Positions 57,601 to 64,000 of a stretch of 64,000 bases of DNA are shown here, piece by piece (within the stretch, counting starts at the first letter, position 1; the number at the start of each line of letters is the position of its first letter). The notes beneath the pieces were generated by a model. The model was not told the DNA's origin and searched no databases. It saw nothing but the letters and a program-made list of their open reading frames with translations. The stretch is taken from NCBI GenBank assembly GCA_049999765.1, contig JBNGIQ010009489.1, positions 62,001 to 126,000 on the forward strand, read 5' to 3'. A program made the position numbers and the translations under genes. The stretch is from Phaeoceros laevis. Taxonomy: Eukaryota; Anthocerotophyta; Anthocerotopsida; Notothyladales.

Positions 57601-58729
57601 CTCTTGCTGGCTGAGATCTAAAAACTCCTCAAATGCAAAGTCAAAGCAAAGGAAGGAACCTTAGCTGTAAATACTTTTATACGGATGGCGGCTTGGGACA
57701 CAGCTGACACATGTGGGATTGGTTGATTGTGATCCGATCCTAACCTGAAGCATACGGATGGCGGCTTGGGACGTGGACTCGTCACACACCAACCAGAAAG
57801 GCCACCAGATGGGCAAGGCATTTTTTTATCACTGCTGGGGCAGCTGGGCAATTTGTGTTCCCAAGGAGCACTCGAAGTGGCTATTCGTAGAACCCCGCGT
57901 CCCTCTCTTATTAATTACACCTCTCTCTTCGACATGCTTACTCAAGGACACATTTTCCAGAGAGCATTCAGTCCTTGCACTTCTCGCCGTTCCCAGTTTC
58001 TGATCTCCATGCCCGCAGACTGCCTGCTACACACTCTGTTTCATACCCAGCTGCTCCTTCTCCAAACCTGCTGTCCTCTGTCCAATGGTGGCATACTATT
58101 CTCAAGCCTGAAGGTTTTGGCTGCTGGTCGGGAGCAGTAGGGCTCCTCGAACGAGGAGGTAAGTACTTTGGAGCTTGTGTATTTAAACCTCACGCCCCAA
58201 TTTGATTCTCAGCAGGTCCTATCCAAGGTGTACTCTACAAGTGTCACTGACAAGGTTGAATAGCCTTGGGTGTCTCATGAACTAGACTACTAGTAAGTAC
58301 TGCTGTCCAGGCAAGAAGTACTGTTGCTAACTCTCCCGTGATGAACCCCCAGACTTGCAATTGAGACGCCTTCCGTAGACTTCTCAGCCCTGTATGGACT
58401 AGTAAGAAGGAGAAAAGAAGGAACCCCAGCAAGTCCTGTTCATCCTGGGTCCAAAACTAATTCAGGCATGTTTTATGGTGCCAGTTTTCCATAGCCAGCC
58501 AGCTTCAGCGATTCTGGTGACCAACTTCGAGAACCACACGCACACATGCAGGCACATGTTGACTCAGATCTCCAGCAAACAGTAATGAGCAGCAACCAAG
58601 TCGGGGAGCCTAGGGAAACGCCAGCTAGCGCTCCCAAGAAGGTCCAGGATGCTGCCATAGAGCTAAACACCTGAACTCGTAACCTCAGCCGAAGGCCTGA
58701 GTGACCTCAGCTCAAAACCAATCCAGACT
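57601..58729. other. Intergenic, no gene seen
   Basis: About 57676-57705 and 57750-57775 repeat ATACGGATGGCGGCTTGGGAC. Otherwise only motif-free frames were seen. Confidence 0.45.
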
Positions 58730-58949
58730 ATGCTCCAACAATCAACAATATTAATGGAGAGTACTGGATGTGACGCCTAGAAGCTACAGTCAAATTAGGG
58801 TCACAAAGACGAAGTAAAAAAAAGAGGAAGATGTAAACCCGGTGCTGAGCTAGAATCTTGATCAAGCCTTCGTCATGCCTGCAGTCATGCCTTGCAGGCA
58901 TGCAACTATATAGCAGAATCCCGAGCAGTAATGCCCGTGTGCAGCCACA

Positions 58950-59330
58950 ACGATGGACTTTTTATAAATATTATCGCAGCATATGCTCAGCATGGGCAAG
59001 ACAAGCGGGTACTAAGCCTTTAAAAGCTCTTCAAGAATGCAGGACCGGAATCTTGAGCCAAATGAGAAGATTTACGTTGCAGTCCTCAAAGCTTGTGTTA
59101 GAGCAAGAGCATTGAAAACATTAATTTAGATGTATCCATTCATGCATATGACAGTCTGATCAGACATTAATATTACCACCACCAAACATAATGGAGACCT
59201 GTTTGCAAACTTGTCGTACAAAGAAATGCAACGGAAAGGGTGCAAGCCAGAAAATCTCAGTTTTGTTCACGTGTTCAAACAAAGACTGTCCTGCCTTGAT
59301 GGAGAGCAGGGCGAGGGCGATCCATGATTG
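58950..59330 (+). pseudogene. PPR gene remnant
   Basis: The + strand reads IIAAYAQHGQDKR, LFKALQECG-like, NEKIYVAVLKACVRARALK and SYKEMQRKGCKPENLSFVHV in shifting frames with stops. Two PPR units can be recognised. There is no deaminase domain. Confidence 0.65.
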
Positions 59331-59717
59331 TACATGAATTCCTGGGCTGTGGGTGTTAACTCAAGCAGCTTGGTCAATCAATCAAGGTCCAGAAGCAGCT
59401 GCTTCTGAGAAAACAGCTGCAGGCGCTGATGGCTGAAATCCCCAGTGAACAGGATTTACGAAATGGTGAATTCGTGAGCTATAGATCTGGATCGGATGTC
59501 CAACAAAACGACGAATGTAGCTGCTCAAGCGAGAAGACTACTTAAGGTGCCATGGGCTGGAGCTGAAACCTTAAAGCATCCAAGCTTGGATGCTTTTCTC
59601 TGTCATTTGGTCCGGATATTGCTACTTGACTCAACCGCCTGTCTACCAAAACTTCCCAGTCTGAGATGGGAAGGTCATTGTGTTCTAAGGAGCATAGAAC
59701 TTGATAAATCCGGTGAT

Positions 59718-60401
59718 CTATGCCCGACATGTGGGACAGGTGGCGCTTCCGATGAGAACTCGGAGGACGCACAGCCAGCAGTACTGTCCATGATTACATG
59801 GCAACAAGGCTGCATCTCTTGGTCTTTCGTAACAAATGTGGCAAACCCGAGCATCTTCGATCTCAGCTTTACGTTTCTGAAGCTCTTCTCGCGATCGGAC
59901 CGTTTCAAGCTCGGCTTCACGAGCCACCACTCTCAGGGCTTCCGTCTCTGCCTTCTTAGCCTCCAGTTGTTCTCTGGCTGCTTGAGTCTCTGCTTGGCTA
60001 GCCTCCAATAGCTGGCTGGCTGCTTCGAGATGCTTTCCAGCCGCTGCTTCAATGCTCAGCTTGTCATACTCAAAGACCAGCTTGTCCGCTGCTGAAGCTG
60101 CCTCGAGCTTGGCTTTGTCGCGCTCCAACTGGGCCACCTGGGCGGCTCTAGCTTTCATCTCTACCAGTAACGTCTTCACCACAATTTCAGGCAAACTCAC
60201 ATTCTGGCCATGGACGGCGTGTTCCTCCACTGTCTGCTGCATCTCGCGATCGTCCAGTACTTCAGGCTGTTGCTCTTGTACTTCCGTGCCCTCCGGCAAC
60301 ATCCTCCTCCTCTTCTTACTATTGCGACCGGGCGAGTGTACGTTCCATCTTTCCTTCCAAGTTCCCTCGCCCCATTCCCGAGAATATCCACATGTCCTCA
60401 T
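59718..60401 (-). CDS. Coiled-coil C3HC4 RING protein, tail cut by a stop
   Basis: A single frame of 227 codons starts at ATG 60401 (MRTCGYSREWGEG). The protein has a basic N-terminal patch (NSKKRRRML), a coiled coil (EASQAETQAAREQLEAKKAE) and a RING with all eight ligands (VCHICYERPRDAALLPCNHG, QYCWLC, ATCPTCRA). A TAG follows CRA directly. In paralogues the frame goes on with xITG, and here ITGF is still readable after the stop. The RING core is intact, but the short C-terminal tail that often helps such RINGs to dimerise is missing. Confidence 0.65.
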   Translation of the reverse strand: MRTCGYSREWGEGTWKERWNVHSPGRNSKKRRRMLPEGTEVQEQQPEVLDDREMQQTVEEHAVHGQNVSLPEIVVKTLLVEMKARAAQVAQLERDKAKLEAASAADKLVFEYDKLSIEAAAGKHLEAASQLLEASQAETQAAREQLEAKKAETEALRVVAREAELETVRSREELQKRKAEIEDARVCHICYERPRDAALLPCNHGQYCWLCVLRVLIGSATCPTCRA

Positions 60402-61252
60402 TTTCTGAGCTCCAGTCGAAGGTCCTAACTTCCGTGACCATTCTCAGTTGAAGGTCCTAGCTTCCGTGACCATCCTCTCGGAATAAGAAGAAGACGAGTG
60501 TCTTGCAAGCCGTGTATACATCCAAGGTACAGAACCGGAATTCACCTAAAGTTCTAACTGAGCACTCCACACCCTTCCCACACTGGGACTGTATGAAGTC
60601 TGGGTCAAGGTGCCAATCGACTTCCAGGCCTTGAGTCGCCTGTTGGAAAGCCGTGTCACTCAGAAACCGATCGGACACTCGTGACCATCGCTCTCCAGAA
60701 CTTGGTTTCAAGCGACTGGTCAGTTTCCAGGAGCAGAGTAGTGCGCGGAGCCGTTCGCGAACCAGGCAACTTGCAATTGTTCACGAATGCTTTGAGGTTG
60801 CTCTGCTGTGCGTCCAGCAATGTCTGACAAACAACTGCTGCATGATTTCGAATATCTTCAAAGGCATCGCGCGTCACCCGGCCCAGGGCTTCAAATCGTA
60901 GCTAGGCTCCGAAGAGGGGGACCTCCGTATCCGGAACCCCTCTCGGGCATGCTGAAGGCCTCCCCAGTGCCTCAACCCACATACCCACCACCATCATGTG
61001 CGAGCTCGACCACATTGTGTGACCAGTCTTTTCCAACAAATCCGGCGAGCCTGCGCCTCTGAAGGACTTCCAGAGCTGTTGCTTCAGCGTTTTTGTGTTA
61101 CAACTTCAACTTCAGCTGAGCTTTCTCCTTGTGAAACTTGAGCCTAGGTAGTGCTCAGCTTCGGCCGTGCCAAGGGCTTTCCTATAGATGGCATTGCAAG
61201 TTTACCGACCTGACCTCAGCTTGCATTTCCGATGATTCTTCCATGCATGGAG
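60402..61252. other. Intergenic, no gene seen
   Basis: Two copies of GAAGGTCCTA.CTTCCGTGACCAT lie at 60417 and 60450. A weak minus-strand trace of the 50.6 kb RING gene coiled coil (CTTCTCCTTGTGAAACTTGAGCC type) is seen near 61120. Confidence 0.4.
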
Positions 61253-61338
61253 AGCTTGTCCCTTTCCGAGGAGGCCATGCTTGCAAAGAAATATGGCAAG
61301 CTTGTCCCTTTCCGAGGAGGCCATGCTTGCAAAGAAAT
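61253..61338. repeat. 40-bp exact direct repeat
   Basis: AGCTTGTCCCTTTCCGAGGA.. occurs at 61253-61292 and 61299-61338, separated by six bases. Confidence 0.9.
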
Positions 61339-61384
61339 AAGATCCCCCACTCTCGTTGAACCTCTTCCTGTTTTTCATCAATCG

Positions 61385-61690
61385 TGAAAAGAGGACTACT
61401 GGAAGGTGATGCGGTAGAGTGGGCGTTTGTCTAGTAAATATGTATGAAAAACATGGCCAGTTCGAAGATGCACGCAAAGTGTTTTGAACATAGTATGTCC
61501 ACGAAGGAATAAGGTATGCTGAGCATGGGCTCGGTCTCCAGGTTCTCACATTGTATGCGACTTTGGATAGAGAGGAGGTTTGTGTGCCTCCTGAAGGCTT
61601 GTACAAGTGCTGGTGCTCTCCAGCAGAGCAGGCAGCTGCATTCACGGATCGTGGAAAGAGAACTGCTTTCAAGAGGGGATTTATAGACAA
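61385..61690 (+). pseudogene. PPR gene remnant (5-7 kb family)
   Basis: The pieces RGLLEGDAV, CLVNMYEKHGQFEDARKVF, YAEHGLGLQVLTLYA and CLLKACTSAGALQQS-like are in different frames. They match the DYW pseudogene at DNA level (AAGATGCACGCAAAGTGTTT, GGCTTGTACAAGTGCTGGTG). Confidence 0.75.
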
Positions 61691-61804
61691 ATTGTGCAGG
61701 TTTCAAAAATATTTCACAGTTTAGGTTTCCGGAGAGATCCTAGCCCCGTGTCACTGACAATGTTCTTCTAAAGACAAGATAGTAGCTTCTGCAATATCTT
61801 TAAC

Positions 61805-63820
61805 CTACTTAATCAAGCCAGGTCCTCCAAAGAATAGCCAGGTCCCGCCTGCAATACCTGGAACACTAGGGGCATGGGAGAAATGAGATACATCATATAA
61901 CACGGCGTGTGGTGCCTCCGATTGAATTTGATCAGCTTCACGAGGCACTAATACATAATCTTTTAGATCTGCGCTCCGTACAAGGTATGTAAGCAATGCA
62001 TGATGAGTTGGGTAGGTTGTTTATGTCGTGATAGGATGGTCGGGTCCCTTTGACCCAAACATACCGTTCCCCATTTCACCATTAGGTACATTCCTATCTG
62101 AATAATAAGTTATACTACCCCACTTCAATATGTTAGCAAGACCATCTCTCATGTAGAGGTATGAAAATATATCACTTGGCCAATAACCAACTGGAATATC
62201 CTCAATGCGTAACCACCAATCTGCACTTGTATCCACCTGTGCAAGCATTCTATTATTATAACAAAGCTCCTCAGCAAATGCAATTTGACATATATTCATA
62301 AGCAATGTGTTGTGTGCAATATTGACAATGCCGCAAAGCATATATAAACATACTCGGGAAATTTGGTAGAGCTTGCTTGACCCAAAGTCTCCCTCAATAG
62401 CAGCCCCAAGGACAATACTGCTATCAACTTGGATGAATCCCGTGCACATCAAGTTGAGGCAACCTGTGGACTGGTACTTGTCTCTCTGAAATTGAAATCT
62501 ATGTTAGTGTTTTGTCATACGATGGTCTCTTTGCCATTTTGTTAGTTAAAGGCTCATTCAATCACAAGCTCATGATCATCAAGATGTATACAACAAGATT
62601 CAATTTTCTGAAGTAATAATCATAGGATTTGTGTGAGAGAACATTACCGTCCAATATATCATAAGAGTTGCTGGTTGATCTTCATAGACCTGCAAGATAG
62701 AAAAAAAGTTTTACATATACTTGTGAACGATATGTCAATGTACAACACAAAATATTGATGTAAGGATTAATGTAAACCGTACCATCCATCCAACTTCAGC
62801 CGAATCTGCTGCATTGCCTTGCTCGTTAGAAACCCACATTTGAGACAGTGAATAACCACCTGCGGCTGAAACAGGTCTCCACAAGCTGATCCGAGTTAAT
62901 CCTCCGTTGAATGAACCAGTTTGTGTTACTCTTGCCACCTAGCAATGAACATACTTTGAAGTCAGAAAAACTCTTAGTTTCTAGATGATTGCAATTCTAA
63001 CCCAGCTGGTCTACCTTAAATTTGAAAAGTTCAAAAAAATGAAAATACAATTCAGCCATCGTACACATATGATCATCAAGCCAATAAAATGTTTCATACC
63101 TCATAGTTTCTCTTGACATCAGAATCTCCTTCAATTATTCCATTTGACTTCTGTTCCACTTCTGCTCTTTTGTGTTTCCGGAGGCCATCATTCTTATGAG
63201 TATCATGTTGGGTGACACGCAGAATGGGAATGGTTCCGTGAGCACATGAGCCTACTTCATGATGGAAATCCAAGGAAAGTAGTTTTATGGCTTTTGTTGC
63301 CAGAATCAATGTTTGGAATTGCATGTGGAGGTTCCTGTTATGTATGATCAGTACCACCATAATATCAGCCGGTTAACTAAAACTTCAATTGTACTCCAAA
63401 GATACATAAACATATTACAACTTAAACAAATCTTACGCGAACAGCATGATTCTTGAAGAATGGGTGTTGCAGTGTTAGTTGATCTTCAATCCTCACACAA
63501 TCAATTATGGTTCCATCTGAAAGCTGAAAGAAGACAAGAAATAGAGAGATATGTCATAATTAATATCTCCGCAATATAGGCACTAGTGTAGTGACATCAA
63601 ATGACACACATACATTATGAGAGATGACAAAGGGTCGATTGATAATATTTAAGTCGTGAACAACTTCCATGTCCACCAAATGAACTTTCTGTTGCGCTAT
63701 ATCCAACCCGAGAGAACGTCCACAAATGAAAGGCGATAAGAAAACTAGAACACTAAGCAACAAAGAAACTCGGGCGCACAAGTTTTTCTCCATGATCGCA
63801 AGAGCTAGGGAATGACCCAT
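61805..63820 (-). CDS. Neprosin (DUF239) family secreted peptidase-like protein
   Basis: The exons on the minus strand are 63820-63614, 63523-63437, 63334-63100, 62938-62783, 62689-62648, 62485-62354, 62236-62065 and 61968-61805, with GT..AG borders. Order of parts: a signal sequence (ARVSLLLSVLVFLSPFICGR), an activation peptide (DGTIIDCVRIEDQLTLQHPF), VGSCAHGTIPI, and the neprosin domain. The domain includes LSQMWVSNEQGN, EVGWM, TGCLNLMCTGFIQVDSSIVL and the ends DWWLRIEDIPVGYWPSDIF and LYDVSHFSH..GGTWLFFGGPGL. Neprosin itself is a glutamic prolyl endopeptidase, but the activity here is not known. The joint of exons 2 and 3 is out of phase by one base, so a frameshift or an unseen splice variant exists there. 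The gene is clearly AT-richer than its neighbours. Confidence 0.82.
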
Positions 63821-63880
63821 ACTTCAACCACTAAAACATACACTAAGTGCACTACCAATGCAGAGTACATGTCGGACTCC

Positions 63881-63890
63881 TCTTATATAG
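63881..63890 (-). promoter_or_regulatory. TATA box of the neprosin-family gene
   Basis: The minus strand has CTATATAAG at 63890-63882, about 62-70 bases before the ATG at 63820. With a start site about 30 bases downstream this leaves a short leader, which supports 63820 as the start over the inner ATG at 63793. Confidence 0.6.
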
Positions 63891-64000
63891 ACATTTTGAA
63901 AAACTTTTTGGATCGAGATGAGGACATACCGAGATCAGTTAAAGAAATAACTAGCTCTTAAATTGTAGTTTGTGGAACCTAAATGAATATGGTCATATGG

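Overview
The window is nuclear DNA of a land plant. It carries spliced genes with GT..AG introns of about 85-170 bp, DYW-type PPR genes, an EXORDIUM pair, a neprosin (DUF239) gene, a plant-type centromeric histone H3 and a nuclear tRNA-Glu. The many PPR remnants and moderate GC suggest a seedless plant such as a lycophyte, fern or bryophyte. The species cannot be fixed from the sequence. The assembly has six N gaps. Two are flanked on both sides by the same 47 bp, which points to unmerged de Bruijn contig ends.

Region 1 (1-17 kb) is an array of duplicated and decaying copies of one unusual immune-receptor-like family. One copy has a COR (C-terminal of Roc) segment, and another carries a domain that reads like an animal-type caspase (p20 plus p10). 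An NB-ARC fragment, a DYW PPR pseudogene, a prefoldin subunit 1 remnant and a solo LTR with a 5-bp target duplication lie among them. Region 2 (17-27.4 kb) holds two housekeeping genes: a 12-exon cytosolic acetyl-CoA acetyltransferase (+) and CENH3 (-). PPR and SAP-motif remnants, a foldback and tRNA-Glu(CTC) are also here.

Region 3 (25-60 kb) is a cluster of about ten related coiled-coil genes ending in a C3HC4 RING of one type (CxIC..PCxH..YC..C..TCPxC, then usually I-x-G). Some are intact, some have lost a zinc ligand, and some have lost the RING. Interspersed are a second, different RING-like gene, a PPR pseudogene, minisatellites, a tandem EXORDIUM-like pair (the second cut by a gap) and a PIF/Harbinger element. 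The element sits inside one copy of a repeated flanking sequence. Region 4 (60-64 kb) has PPR debris and an AT-richer neprosin gene with a clear TATA box.

The complete-looking genes are ACAT, CENH3, tRNA-Glu, EXORDIUM-like 1, the RING genes at 38.9, 40.5, 45.3 and 50.6 kb, and probably the neprosin gene, which has one phase conflict. Most of the rest is fragmentary. The most interesting observation is the caspase-fold segment in a plant COR-type gene copy.
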